Made by a program: the position numbers and the translations under genes
The notes under the pieces: generated by a model
What the model was told of the DNA's origin: nothing
Seen by the model: only the letters and a program-made list of their open reading frames with translations
Databases searched by the model: none
Assembly: GCF_000239855.1 (NCBI RefSeq)
Contig: NZ_BADT01000170.1
Location: 62,001 to 126,000, forward strand
Direction: 5' to 3'
Origin: Pseudoalteromonas sp. BSi20652
GTDB lineage: Bacteria > Pseudomonadota > Gammaproteobacteria > Enterobacterales > Alteromonadaceae
DNA: 64,000 bases
Shown here: positions 45,797 to 54,231 of the stretch, piece after piece
Layout: every line of letters starts with the position of its first letter
Position numbering within the stretch: the first letter of the stretch is position 1

Positions 45797-47620
45797 TTAT
45801 TGTGTGGTTAAGTAGTGTCGAATTGCCGTTAAAAATGCGCCGCCGTACTTATTTAACTTAGTAAAACCTACACCCGACACTTTTAAAAATTCACTGTCGT
45901 TTGTTGGCATAAGCTGCGCCATTTCGGCTAACGTTTTATCATTAAATACTACATAAGGTGGCACATCGTCGGCATCAGCAAGTTCTTTTCGAAGTGCGCG
46001 CAGGCGAGCAAAGAGTTTTTTGTCGTAATTAAATTGCGCTAACTTATCTTGATAAACGTGTTTGGCTTGCAGGCGTGGCTCGGCTAATTGCAGTGCGTAT
46101 TCACCTTTTAAAATTACACGCGCGGCTTCTGTTAATCTAAGTGACGCACCTTGTGTTATATCTTGGCTAAGTAAGCCTTGATGAATAAGTTGACGTAAAA
46201 TACTGAGCCAAAATTCACTGCTTTTATCTTTACCTATGCCGTAGGTACTTAACTCATGATGATTATTATCGCGGATGCGGCTCGTGTTTGCACCGCGCAG
46301 TAATTCAACAATATAACCAAGTCCAAAACGTTGTCCCGCTCTGTATACACACGAAAGTGCTTGCTGGGCGACTAAGGTACCATCAAAGCTTTTTGGCGGA
46401 TTTAAGCAAATATCGCAGTTGCCACAAGGTTCGCGTTGATATTCACTAAAGTAGTTAAGTAATATTTGACGACGACATGTTTGCGCTTCTGCAAAGCTTG
46501 CCATCGCGTTAAAACGTTGTTCTTCTACGCGGCGGCGTTGTTCGTCGTCTATGTCTTCAAAAAAGCGCCTTACGCGACCAATATCAGCTGGATCAAAATA
46601 CATTATAGCTTCTGCGGCAAGTCCATCTCGCCCAGCTCGACCTGTTTCTTGATAGTACGACTCTATACTTTTTGGAATATCATAATGCAGTACAAAACGC
46701 ACATTAGGCTTGTTTATGCCCATACCAAAAGCAACGGTTGCGACCACTATTTGTATATCGTCACGGGCAAACCCGGTTTGTACAAATTGTCGTTGCTCGT
46801 TACTCATACCTGCATGATAGGCTGCAGCATTAAGTCCTGCATCTGCTATTTTTTCAGCTATATCGTCTACGCGTTTACGGCTGGTGCAATAAATAATACC
46901 GCTTTGGCTTTTTTGCTCCTTTAGGTAGCGAAGCAATTGCACCATAGGTTTAAATTTTTCTTCTATGGTGTAGCGAATATTAGGGCGATCAAAGCTGCCA
47001 GTATGAATATAAGGCTGTTGTAGTTTTAATTGCTCAACTATATCAAACCGTGTGGCTTTATCGGCGGTGGCGGTTAATGCCATCATTGGGACATGTGCAA
47101 AACGTTGCTTTAATTCGTTTAAGCGAAAGTAGTGAGGTCTAAAGTCATGGCCCCAATGCGACACACAGTGCGCCTCGTCAATGGCAAATAAACTTACATT
47201 TAAATGCGATAAACGCTCTAAAAATTCGCGTTGTAATACTTTTTCAGGTGCCACATATAAAAGCTTAATTTGCCCCTGATGAAGCTGTTGATACACCAAT
47301 TGCTGTTCTTCTCGGGCTAAGCTGTTATTAACATAAGCGGCTTTTACCCCGAGAGCCTGCAGTTGCGTTACCTGATCTTGCATGAGCGATATAAGCGGAG
47401 ATATAACAATAGTGACGCCTTCGAGCACTAAAGCCGGTATTTGATAGCAAACCGATTTTCCGCCGCCGGTAGGCAGTAATACAAGTGAGTCTTGCCCATT
47501 TATGGCAGCATCAATAACTGTTTTTTGACCGTCGCGAAATTCACTGTAGCCAAACACTTGTTTGAGGACAGTTTCAGGTTTACGCACAAGCGTACTAGGT
47601 GGTGGTGTTAGTGTATTCAT
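45797..47620 (-). CDS. recQ: ATP-dependent DNA helicase RecQ
   Basis: The 607-residue protein is full length. Helicase motifs: VLLPTGGGKSVCYQIPA (Walker A), FAIDEAHCVSHWGHDFRPHYFRL (DEAH box), TATADKATRFDIV and SYYQETGRAGRDG. The RQC zinc site is CRRQILLNYFSE...CGNCDIC, and the C-terminal HRDC domain spans about 530-605. RecQ unwinds 3'-5' in RecF-pathway repair. The yigI gene lies divergent, so recQ / yigI-rarD keep the order known in E. coli. Confidence 0.96.
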   Translation of the reverse strand: MNTLTPPPSTLVRKPETVLKQVFGYSEFRDGQKTVIDAAINGQDSLVLLPTGGGKSVCYQIPALVLEGVTIVISPLISLMQDQVTQLQALGVKAAYVNNSLAREEQQLVYQQLHQGQIKLLYVAPEKVLQREFLERLSHLNVSLFAIDEAHCVSHWGHDFRPHYFRLNELKQRFAHVPMMALTATADKATRFDIVEQLKLQQPYIHTGSFDRPNIRYTIEEKFKPMVQLLRYLKEQKSQSGIIYCTSRKRVDDIAEKIADAGLNAAAYHAGMSNEQRQFVQTGFARDDIQIVVATVAFGMGINKPNVRFVLHYDIPKSIESYYQETGRAGRDGLAAEAIMYFDPADIGRVRRFFEDIDDEQRRRVEEQRFNAMASFAEAQTCRRQILLNYFSEYQREPCGNCDICLNPPKSFDGTLVAQQALSCVYRAGQRFGLGYIVELLRGANTSRIRDNNHHELSTYGIGKDKSSEFWLSILRQLIHQGLLSQDITQGASLRLTEAARVILKGEYALQLAEPRLQAKHVYQDKLAQFNYDKKLFARLRALRKELADADDVPPYVVFNDKTLAEMAQLMPTNDSEFLKVSGVGFTKLNKYGGAFLTAIRHYLTTQ

Positions 47621-47752
47621 TGGCGGTATTTTAGTGGTTTTTTAGCAAGATGTCTTTAGCTGAGTTACTTGATAAATTATTTAAGTGGAGTCTCGTAGTT
47701 TTACATTAGGTATGTTCTACTCGTATCGCTAACGTAAACATAGAGAATAATA

Positions 47753-48208
47753 ATGAATAAAGAAATGTTAATTGAACAGGTTGGTGCGATGTTTGTAAAT
47801 GGTATGCCGTTTAATCAGTTTTTAAAAATATCAGTCGAGTCGCTTAGCCCTGAGCAGGCAAAAATTACGTTTCCGTGGCAGGATATTTTAATTGGCAATC
47901 CTGTGCAAAAAATACTACACGGTGGTGTTATTTCAGCCGTACTTGATAATGTAGGCGGTATGCTCGCTGCTGCAAGTGTTATAGATAAATTGATAGATTT
48001 AGATATGGTGAGTGTAAAAAACAGATTAGCAACGCTTGGGACAATAGACTTGCGTACCGATTATTTACGCCCAGGCAAAGGGAAGAGTTTTACAGCCAGT
48101 GCCACACTTATTCGTTCAGGTAATAAAGTATGTGTATGTCGAATGGAATTACATAATGAACAGTCGGTTCAAATTGCTTTTGGTACAGGTACGTATTTAG
48201 TTGGATAA
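47753..48208 (+). CDS. yigI: hotdog-fold thioesterase YigI
   Basis: The 151-residue protein is a PaaI-like thioesterase with the conserved segment KILHGGVISAVLDNVGGMLA (Asp/His/Gly loop, about residues 60-79) and a GTIDLRTDYLRPGKGKSFTASA segment. It is likely to cleave acyl-CoA thioesters; E. coli YigI acts on medium- and long-chain acyl-CoA. It lies between recQ (divergent) and rarD (42-base gap). Confidence 0.87.
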   Translation: MNKEMLIEQVGAMFVNGMPFNQFLKISVESLSPEQAKITFPWQDILIGNPVQKILHGGVISAVLDNVGGMLAAASVIDKLIDLDMVSVKNRLATLGTIDLRTDYLRPGKGKSFTASATLIRSGNKVCVCRMELHNEQSVQIAFGTGTYLVG

Positions 48209-48259
48209 AACCCCTATGAGAAGTAAACTATCGACCTTTTGAATCACTAAGTGTTTATT

Positions 48260-49180
48260 ATGTCGATTGATACCGAGCAGCGTAAAGGTGCTATTTTTGC
48301 TTGTCTGGCTTTTTTTATGTGGGGTCTTGCACCAATATATTTTAAGTTGATTCAGCATGTTTCTGCCTTTGAAATTTTAATGCACAGGGTTGTTTGGTCG
48401 GTTGTGTTTTTAGTACTGGTCGTAAGTATTTTAAAATATTGGGCGACGGTTAAGCGCATTATTGTGCAGCCTAAGCTCTTGCTCATGCTTGTTATTACCT
48501 CAGCATTACTAGGATTTAATTGGGGTTTGTTTATATGGGCTATAAATAACAACCACATGCTTGATGCAAGTTTGGGCTATTACATAAACCCTCTTTTAAA
48601 TGTGTTACTGGGGATGCTCTTTTTAGGCGAACGCCTGCGTAAGTTTCAAGGTGTTGCTGTAGCACTTGCCTTCACCGGTGTTGTGCTGCAATTAATTAGT
48701 TTTGGCTCGTTTCCGGTAGTAGCTTTTTCACTGGCTATATCGTTTGCGCTTTATGGTTTATTACGTAAAAAACTACCTGTTGAAGCTCTGCCAGGAATAT
48801 TACTTGAGGCGCTTATATTATTGCCAGTTGCACTCATTTATTGGTGGTTAATGGTCCCAACAGCAACGTCGAGCCTACCAGCTAACGACTGGCATACCAA
48901 TGTATTACTCATTAGTGCAGGTATTGTAACTACACTACCACTGCTGTGTTTTACTGGCGCCGCTAAACGCTTGCAATATACTACACTTGGCTTTTTCCAG
49001 TACATAGGTCCAAGCTTAATGTTCATACTGGCAGTGGTATTTTATGGTGAAGTGTTTGATGCGGAGCGTGTAGTAACATTTGCATGTATTTGGAGTGCAC
49101 TCGCTATTTTTAGTTGGGACTCTTACCATCAATCACGTAAACGTAAAAAAGCGGCTATTACAGCCGCAGAAGTTGTTTAA
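48260..49180 (+). CDS. rarD: RarD family EamA-type permease
   Basis: I start this at ATG 48260 (MSIDTEQRKGAIFACLAFFMWGLAP); a GTG three codons earlier is equally weak in ribosome site. The 306-residue protein has about ten membrane helices of the EamA/DMT type and RarD marks: IYFKLIQHVSAFEILMHRVVWS, GYYINPLLNVLLGM, LKRLQY-like AKRLQYTTLGFFQYIGPSLMF. Its stop codon overlaps the convergent response-regulator gene by four bases. Substrate unknown; RarD of Pseudomonas and E. coli was named for a chloramphenicol phenotype. Confidence 0.88.
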   Translation: MSIDTEQRKGAIFACLAFFMWGLAPIYFKLIQHVSAFEILMHRVVWSVVFLVLVVSILKYWATVKRIIVQPKLLLMLVITSALLGFNWGLFIWAINNNHMLDASLGYYINPLLNVLLGMLFLGERLRKFQGVAVALAFTGVVLQLISFGSFPVVAFSLAISFALYGLLRKKLPVEALPGILLEALILLPVALIYWWLMVPTATSSLPANDWHTNVLLISAGIVTTLPLLCFTGAAKRLQYTTLGFFQYIGPSLMFILAVVFYGEVFDAERVVTFACIWSALAIFSWDSYHQSRKRKKAAITAAEVV

Positions 49181-50412
49181 CTAACTACTTTATTTCGACC
49201 TGATTCTTTAGCGTCGTAGAGCTTTAAATCGGCCTGTTTTAATAATTCATCAATATGATAAACAGGCCCGCTTGCAAAGCCAATTGAAATAGTAAACTTA
49301 ATTTTTGATGCGCTAAATTCTTGGCTGTTCGTTTCTACAAAGTATCTAAAGCCTTCAAGGCGTTTAAGCGCTTCTTGCTTGTCTATATCGAGAAAGTAAA
49401 CGGCAAACTCTTCCCCACCTAAACGAGCAACTAAATGCTTTGTAAAATATTTACTAAAACAAATAGAGAGTCTTTTTAATACTTCGTCGCCTACATCGTG
49501 CCCGTAGGTGTCATTAATTGACTTAAAGTGATCAATATCAAGCATCGCTAAAGCACCATCAACTTTAACGTGTTTAATTTGCTTTAATGATTTCTCAGCT
49601 TCTTGAAAAAAGTAGCGACGATTAGGCAGGTTAGTTAGGTAATCTGTATTTGCTTGGTGTTTAATTGTGGCTATTTGCTCAAGCATGTCAACGTTCTGGC
49701 TCAATCGGCAGTAAAACTCTTCATTGTTAAAAGGTTTGTGCAGATAATCGTTTGCGCCATTTTTTAAAAACAAGCTAGAAAGTCCTATAGAGTCAGAACC
49801 CGAAATGCCAATAATAGCTTTTTCATCGTTGCTATATAAACGACGAATTTCACTGCAGAGCTCATCCCCATTCATTTTAGGCATTTCATTATCAGTAATA
49901 ATGACTGAAATGTCTGGTGATTTTTCGAGCTTTTCCAATGCTTCATGACCGTCTTGAGCTTCAAAAATTTGATATTTGTGACGAACTAATAAGCTACAAA
50001 TGTATCGGCGTGTCGATTTAGAATCATCAACAACCAGTACTTTTACATTTTCGTTACGGGGTAAGCGCTGCAATTGTTTTTCTAGGTATTGGTACGCTTG
50101 TTTATTTTCTTTAATGATGTAATCAATGATTGGGTATTTTTCTACAGTGTCGCGGGTTTTTTTGTCGATGTTACCCGTCATTACAATAGTTGGTATGTCA
50201 GCTTTAACAGTGCAGGGTACAGCTTCGCCGTTGGGAGCGTCAGGTAAAATAAAATCAACCACGGCGCAAAAGTAGTTATTATTACTTATAAGCTCTTTTG
50301 TTTGTGCTAATGACTTCGCTACATCGACTTCATAACCAGCTTTAAGCGCGATGTGCTTTTGCACTCGCGCCATTGCAGGCGTATCTTCAACTATTAGTAT
50401 TTTTCGCGTCAC
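49177..50412 (-). CDS. dual-receiver diguanylate cyclase response regulator
   Basis: The 411-residue protein has two receiver domains and a GGDEF domain. REC1 (about 3-115): ILIVEDTPAMARVQ and the phospho-acceptor Asp in AVVDFILPD. REC2 (about 122-240): VLVVDDSKSTRRY and IITDNEMPKMNG. GGDEF (about 252-408): AMLDIDHFKSINDTYGHDVGD keeps the metal Asp, and GGEEF is intact. The usual RxxD inhibitory site is FTKH here, so product inhibition is probably absent. Starts with GTG and AAGG upstream. Makes c-di-GMP in response to phosphorylation by an unidentified kinase. Confidence 0.92.
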   Translation of the reverse strand: MTRKILIVEDTPAMARVQKHIALKAGYEVDVAKSLAQTKELISNNNYFCAVVDFILPDAPNGEAVPCTVKADIPTIVMTGNIDKKTRDTVEKYPIIDYIIKENKQAYQYLEKQLQRLPRNENVKVLVVDDSKSTRRYICSLLVRHKYQIFEAQDGHEALEKLEKSPDISVIITDNEMPKMNGDELCSEIRRLYSNDEKAIIGISGSDSIGLSSLFLKNGANDYLHKPFNNEEFYCRLSQNVDMLEQIATIKHQANTDYLTNLPNRRYFFQEAEKSLKQIKHVKVDGALAMLDIDHFKSINDTYGHDVGDEVLKRLSICFSKYFTKHLVARLGGEEFAVYFLDIDKQEALKRLEGFRYFVETNSQEFSASKIKFTISIGFASGPVYHIDELLKQADLKLYDAKESGRNKVVS

Positions 50413-50498
50413 GGAACAGCCTTGGTTATATTTTGCAAAAATATTTGCTTATATAAGTTGTAACTGTTAAAACGCAAAAAAGCAAATAACTTAGGTAC

Positions 50499-50873
50499 TT
50501 AAAGACTATCGGAGTCTGAGTAATAATCTTGACTTACAGGCGCAGGGCTCGATATTTTTGAACGGCCAAATAAGGTATGAAACTTAGTTTTACAAGTTGT
50601 TAGCTTTAAGTATTTTATCCAAGCTCGTTCGATTGGGTTGGTAGGTTCTTGTGAGCCTGTTACGACTGCTACAAACTGTTCTTGATGTTCGTTTTGTGGC
50701 TCAATTGTTTTGCTATATAAGCCTCTTAAAACAACACCATGTTGTTCTAATATACTGGCTTCTAATAAGGTGAAGTTTCCGCTGCGGCTAAAACCACGTG
50801 GAAAATTCTGATCATCATAAAATTGACGTTGGCTAACAAATGCTTGGCGTAGTAATGAAATGTTATTGCTCAT
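50499..50873 (-). CDS. maoP: MaoP (macrodomain Ori) / DUF413 protein
   Basis: The 124-residue protein aligns with E. coli YifE/MaoP: FYDDQNFPRGFSRSGNFTL near the N-terminus, ILEQHGVVLRGL, EQFVAVVTGSQEPTNPIERAWIKYLKL and the FHTLFGRS block followed by an acidic tail DYYSDSDSL. MaoP binds the maoS site to constrain the Ori macrodomain in Enterobacteriaceae; in other orders the role is inferred only. GAGG lies 7 bases upstream of the ATG. Divergent from hdfR with a 91-base gap, as in E. coli. Confidence 0.88.
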   Translation of the reverse strand: MSNNISLLRQAFVSQRQFYDDQNFPRGFSRSGNFTLLEASILEQHGVVLRGLYSKTIEPQNEHQEQFVAVVTGSQEPTNPIERAWIKYLKLTTCKTKFHTLFGRSKISSPAPVSQDYYSDSDSL

Positions 50874-50964
50874 AGCTTTATCCTCATACCCTATTAATTA
50901 GCTGGAGTATGATGCAAGTTTGACAATTTATTAAACAAATTATTTTTATCGTGAGGATAAAAAA

Positions 50965-51819
50965 TTGGATATCGATTTATTAAAAACATTCGTTGAAGTA
51001 GTGCGTACGCGTCACTTTGGTAAAGCGGCCGAAAACCTTTATATTACGCAGTCTGCAGTGAGCTTTAGAATTCGCCAATTAGAGCAAGGGCTTGGTGTTA
51101 ATTTGTTTATTCGCCAGCGCAATAATATTCAACTTACCGCACCAGGCGAGCGTTTATTGCCGCACGCACAAATGATTATTACAGGTATGCAGCGTGCCAA
51201 AGTGGATGTTGCGCTTGCCGATAATATGCATAAGCAAATTAGCTTAGCAGGAACGCCTAATATTTGGGATGCTTTTTTACAGTTTGGAATAACTAATATT
51301 GTATCGGCAATGCCGGGTGTTTCATTGGTTGCTGAAGTTAAAGCACAACAGGAGAGCACTCGGCTGTTATTAGAGCGCACGCTCGATCTTGCAATATTAT
51401 TTGATCCACCAAAAGTTGATGAGTTAGTAGTAGAGCGAATCTGTGAATTACCAATTATTCCAGTAAGCGGATTCGACACAGCAACGAATGAGAATTTTTT
51501 TGATAATCAATATGTATATGTTGATTGGGGAACTACTTTTTCCCTTTGGCACGCACGCCAATTTACAGGTAAAACATCGCCTTACTTTAGAACAAGTACT
51601 GGGCGTATTGCACTTGATTTAATACTACAATGTGGTGGTAGTGCATTTATTCCTCAAGTATTGGTGCAAGGGCATTTAGAGAAAGGTGAATTATTTCATG
51701 TAAAAAACGTAGAAAATACGTCAAGAGATATATTTGTGGCCTATCATAGAGATAACGAGCAAAAAGAACTAATAGAAACCTTAATAAATTTGCTACCTAA
51801 AATAGAGCCTAATGCTTAA
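50965..51819 (+). CDS. hdfR: LysR-type regulator HdfR
   Basis: The 284-residue protein starts with TTG (GAGGAT six bases upstream) and reads MDIDLLKTFVEVVRTRHFGKAAENLYITQSAVSFRIRQLE, which agrees closely with E. coli HdfR in its N-terminal winged HTH; the C-terminal part is a LysR substrate-binding domain with AEVKAQQESTRLLLERTLDLAIL. HdfR represses flhDC in E. coli; effector and targets here are unknown. Divergent arrangement with maoP implies that HdfR may control the intergenic region. Confidence 0.88.
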   Translation: MDIDLLKTFVEVVRTRHFGKAAENLYITQSAVSFRIRQLEQGLGVNLFIRQRNNIQLTAPGERLLPHAQMIITGMQRAKVDVALADNMHKQISLAGTPNIWDAFLQFGITNIVSAMPGVSLVAEVKAQQESTRLLLERTLDLAILFDPPKVDELVVERICELPIIPVSGFDTATNENFFDNQYVYVDWGTTFSLWHARQFTGKTSPYFRTSTGRIALDLILQCGGSAFIPQVLVQGHLEKGELFHVKNVENTSRDIFVAYHRDNEQKELIETLINLLPKIEPNA

Positions 51820-52001
51820 CAGCTAGTTTTATTCGATAAATATTAGTTTCTAGTGTTCGTGTTGTTTTAATTTCATATTTAATGCATTTTTATTAATTAA
51901 AAAAGACATAAATGTTTCCGTTGTAATATTTCTGTCATTTATCGGTGACAAAATGCAGCAGTTTTAAAAATTAGTCTTTTGTGATTATCCAAGGAAATAA
52001 C

Positions 52002-52931
52002 ATGAAATTTGTAAAATCGAGCTTATGCTTAGCACTATTAAGTGGTTTATCTTTTAATGCAATTGCCGATGTAGATGTATACGGCAAAGCGAATGTAACC
52101 GTGCAATCATCTGATGATGGCGAAGGGTCTTTTACTGAAATTAAAAGTAATGCATCTCGCTTTGGCCTTAAAGGTTCTGAAAAAATAACCGATGGTTTAG
52201 AAGCAGTATATAAGTTTGAGTTTCAAGTTGACGTAACGGACGCAGACTCAAAAGGCGATGATGATAATATTTCCGCGCGTAACCAATATGTGGGTTTAAA
52301 AGGAGCGTTTGGCCAAGTGGTAATTGGGCGTAACGATACTGCACTTAAGCAATCTCAAGGTAAGTTAGATTTATTTAACGACCTTGAAGGCGATATTAAA
52401 AATGTCTTTAAAGGTGAAAATCGTTTAGGTAACTCAGTTAGCTATTCGTCAAACTCATACGAAGGTTTTAAAGTGCTTGCTACTTTTATAGCTGAAGATG
52501 ATGTAGATGCGGATAACGGCTATTCAATGGCGGTTACTTATGGTGACGTTGCACTTAAAAAGAGCGCGGTATACGCGTCAATTGCAGCCGATAGCGAAGT
52601 AAATGGCTACGATGTAGTACGTGCATCAATTCAAGGTAAAGTTGAAGGTTTTACATTAGGTGCAATGTACCAAACACAAGAAAAAGTAGACGGCAGCGCA
52701 GAGGCTGATGGTTACTTATTAAACGCAGCTTACAGCATGGGTAACAACACATTTAAAGTACAATACCAAGATATGGACTTTGACGACAGCGACGATAAGT
52801 CAGCAATTTCAGTTGGTCTTGATCACAAATTAAATAAAAACATTAAAGTATTTGGCTTTTACTCAAGCTTCGATATGGACAACAATGTTGACCAAGACTA
52901 CGTAGGCTTAGGTATGGAATACAAGTTTTAA
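52002..52931 (+). CDS. Gram-negative porin
   Basis: The ATG at 52002 has AAGGA about six bases upstream; an in-frame ATT/ATG seven codons earlier lies before that site. The 309-residue precursor has a signal peptide (MKFVKSSLCLALLSGLSFNAIA) and starts the barrel with DVDVYGKANVTVQSSDD; alternating strands run to the end with the terminal Phe (GLGMEYKF). It resembles the small 16-strand porins of Alteromonadales and Vibrio (gram-negative porin 4/OmpC-like). Acidic loops include DVTDADSKGDDDN. Selectivity unknown. A long leader (about 180 bases) precedes it. Confidence 0.88.
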   Translation: MKFVKSSLCLALLSGLSFNAIADVDVYGKANVTVQSSDDGEGSFTEIKSNASRFGLKGSEKITDGLEAVYKFEFQVDVTDADSKGDDDNISARNQYVGLKGAFGQVVIGRNDTALKQSQGKLDLFNDLEGDIKNVFKGENRLGNSVSYSSNSYEGFKVLATFIAEDDVDADNGYSMAVTYGDVALKKSAVYASIAADSEVNGYDVVRASIQGKVEGFTLGAMYQTQEKVDGSAEADGYLLNAAYSMGNNTFKVQYQDMDFDDSDDKSAISVGLDHKLNKNIKVFGFYSSFDMDNNVDQDYVGLGMEYKF

Positions 52932-52965
52932 CTATTCGCTAAATTAGTTAAAACACTCCCTTTTT

Positions 52966-52995
52966 AACCGTGCTCTTTTGAGTGCGGTTTTTTTT
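52966..52995 (+). terminator. rho-independent terminator after the porin gene
   Basis: AACCGTGCTC / GAGTGCGGTT stem (two G-U pairs in RNA) around TTTT, followed by T8; 34 bases after the stop. Confidence 0.88.
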
Positions 52996-53030
52996 GCTTT
53001 AAATTATTTACTTAGCCGCCCATAATAGAG

Positions 53031-53108
53031 CTTCATTTGGAATGAGGTGCGAGTCCTCGACTGTTCCCGCAACTGTAAGCAGCTGAGCTGTAAGTCAGAT
53101 ACAAATGG
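53031..53108 (+). promoter_or_regulatory. cobalamin riboswitch aptamer, short form
   Basis: Core conserved blocks of the cobalamin aptamer are visible in order: GGAATGAGGTGCGAGTCCTC (53039-53058), CTGTTCCCGCAACTGTAAG (53061-53079), and a terminal GTCAGATAC (53094-53102). A closing helix is formed by CATTTG (53034-53039) and CAAATG (53102-53107). The peripheral domain that usually carries the GCCACTG B12 box is replaced by a small hairpin (CAGC-TGA-GCTG). It lies upstream of btuD-btuC-cobQ-cobO-btuF, as expected for B12-repressed uptake genes. A MITE begins five bases after it, so the gene distance is now about 310 bases. Confidence 0.8.
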
Positions 53109-53112
53109 TATA

Positions 53113-53322
53113 ATACCAATTTTATTAAAAACATGAGCTTTCTAGCGAATTAAATAACTTATTAGCTTCGTTAAAAATTATTGATATACGACTGCATAGA
53201 TGCAGGAGGTAGAGCAATGCAGGGAGCAATTAGTGATAACAACTATATGTCATAATTTTCGCCTTGTTATTAAGCTATTTATTTGTCGCAATAATAAATC
53301 ACTAATTTAATACAATTGGTAT
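53113..53322. mobile_element. MITE-like element downstream of the riboswitch
   Basis: A 210-base segment with 17-base inverted ends: ATACCAATTTTATTAAA (53113-53129) and TTTAATACAATTGGTAT (53306-53322, one mismatch when reverse-complemented). Interior arms 53145-53170 and 53261-53290 are partly complementary, and CTGCAT-AG-ATGCAG forms a central hairpin. No transposase is present. A clear target duplication is not resolved because the flanks are AT-rich (TATA on the left, AAAT on the right). I recall similar ACCAATT-ended repeats from Vibrio and Pseudoalteromonas, but copy number here could not be checked. Confidence 0.75.
53217..53255 (+). CDS. possible 12-codon leader ORF inside the MITE
   Basis: A full AGGAGG (53204-53209) lies 7 bases before an ATG that opens MQGAISDNNYMS and stops at TAA. 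The ribosome site is stronger than that of most genes in the window. No evidence of expression; it could be chance, or the element may bring its own translated mini-ORF. Confidence 0.3.
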   Translation: MQGAISDNNYMS

Positions 53323-53419
53323 AAATTCTTTTAACGAGCGGGTTTACTCATTTTTTCTTGTAGTGCATTAGTATTTTTATCGCATTTTTGGTGAGTTTAA
53401 CCCTTTCTAGGACTGACTA

Positions 53420-54231
53420 TTGCACACTCAAACGCCATTAAATACACCATTACTAAACGTTAAAAACGTATCGTGGGATATTGGCAATAAAACGATCCTC
53501 AAAAAATAAACCTTAAAATAGCCACAGGTAAATTTGTTGGTTTAATTGGCCCCAATGGCGCAGGAAAATCGAGCTTATTGCGTTGTTTATATCGTTTTAA
53601 TAAACCAACTGAAGGTGTTATAGAATTTAACAACACCGATATTTGGCAGCTAAAAAGTGATGAGTACGCAAAAAAAGTAGCGGTTGTTTTACAAGAAACC
53701 CCGTCGCAATTTAACTTAAGCGTATTTGATGTTGTTGCACTTGGGCTAACGCCTCATAAATCGCTATTTAGCTCAATAACTAACATTGATAAACAAGAAA
53801 TCACCCAAGCTATCAGCACTGTAGGATTAGCAGATCATAGCGATCAAAGCTTTGAATCGCTCTCAGGTGGTGAAAAACAACGTGCCTTGATAGCCCGTGC
53901 GATAGTCCAGCAACCTCAGCTATTAATAATGGACGAACCGACCAGCCATTTAGATGTTAAATACCAAATACAGGTAATGGAGCTTGCGAAATCGTTGGGT
54001 GTAACGGTGTTTGCATCGTTTCATGATTTAAATTTAGCCTCTGCAATGTGCGATGAATTAGTGGTTATTAAAAACGGTGAAATTACGCATATAGGCACGC
54101 CAAGCGAGGTGCTAACCGAAAACATGTTAGGCGACGTTTTTGGTGTCTGCGCCCAAGTAAATAACCACCCGCAAATATCGAAATCGGGAAATAGCATTCC
54201 TCATATCACTTACTTTTATGGTTATGAATAA
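53420..54231 (+). pseudogene. btuD: vitamin B12 ABC transporter ATPase BtuD, frame broken at an A6 run
   Basis: The 5' frame begins at TTG 53420 (AGGA about 8 bases upstream) and reads NVKNVSWDIGNKTILKK, then meets TAA. The 3' frame carries the rest: GPNGAGKSSLL (Walker A), LSGGEKQRALIARAI (signature), LLIMDEPTSHLD (Walker B) and the His loop FASFHDLNLA. The change is at the A-run 53502-53507; one more A would read LKKINLKIATGK. The intact product would be about 270 residues. It drives BtuC-mediated B12 import with BtuF. The C-terminal end overlaps btuC by 14 bases. A miscalled homopolymer is the simplest explanation. Confidence 0.82.

Noticed and set aside
21621-53510. Programmed frameshifting as a shared regulatory mechanism in the broken genes
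   Set aside because: The sites share only A-runs; no common slippery heptamer, stimulatory hairpin or stop arrangement was seen, and both insertion and deletion types occur. Assembly error is simpler.
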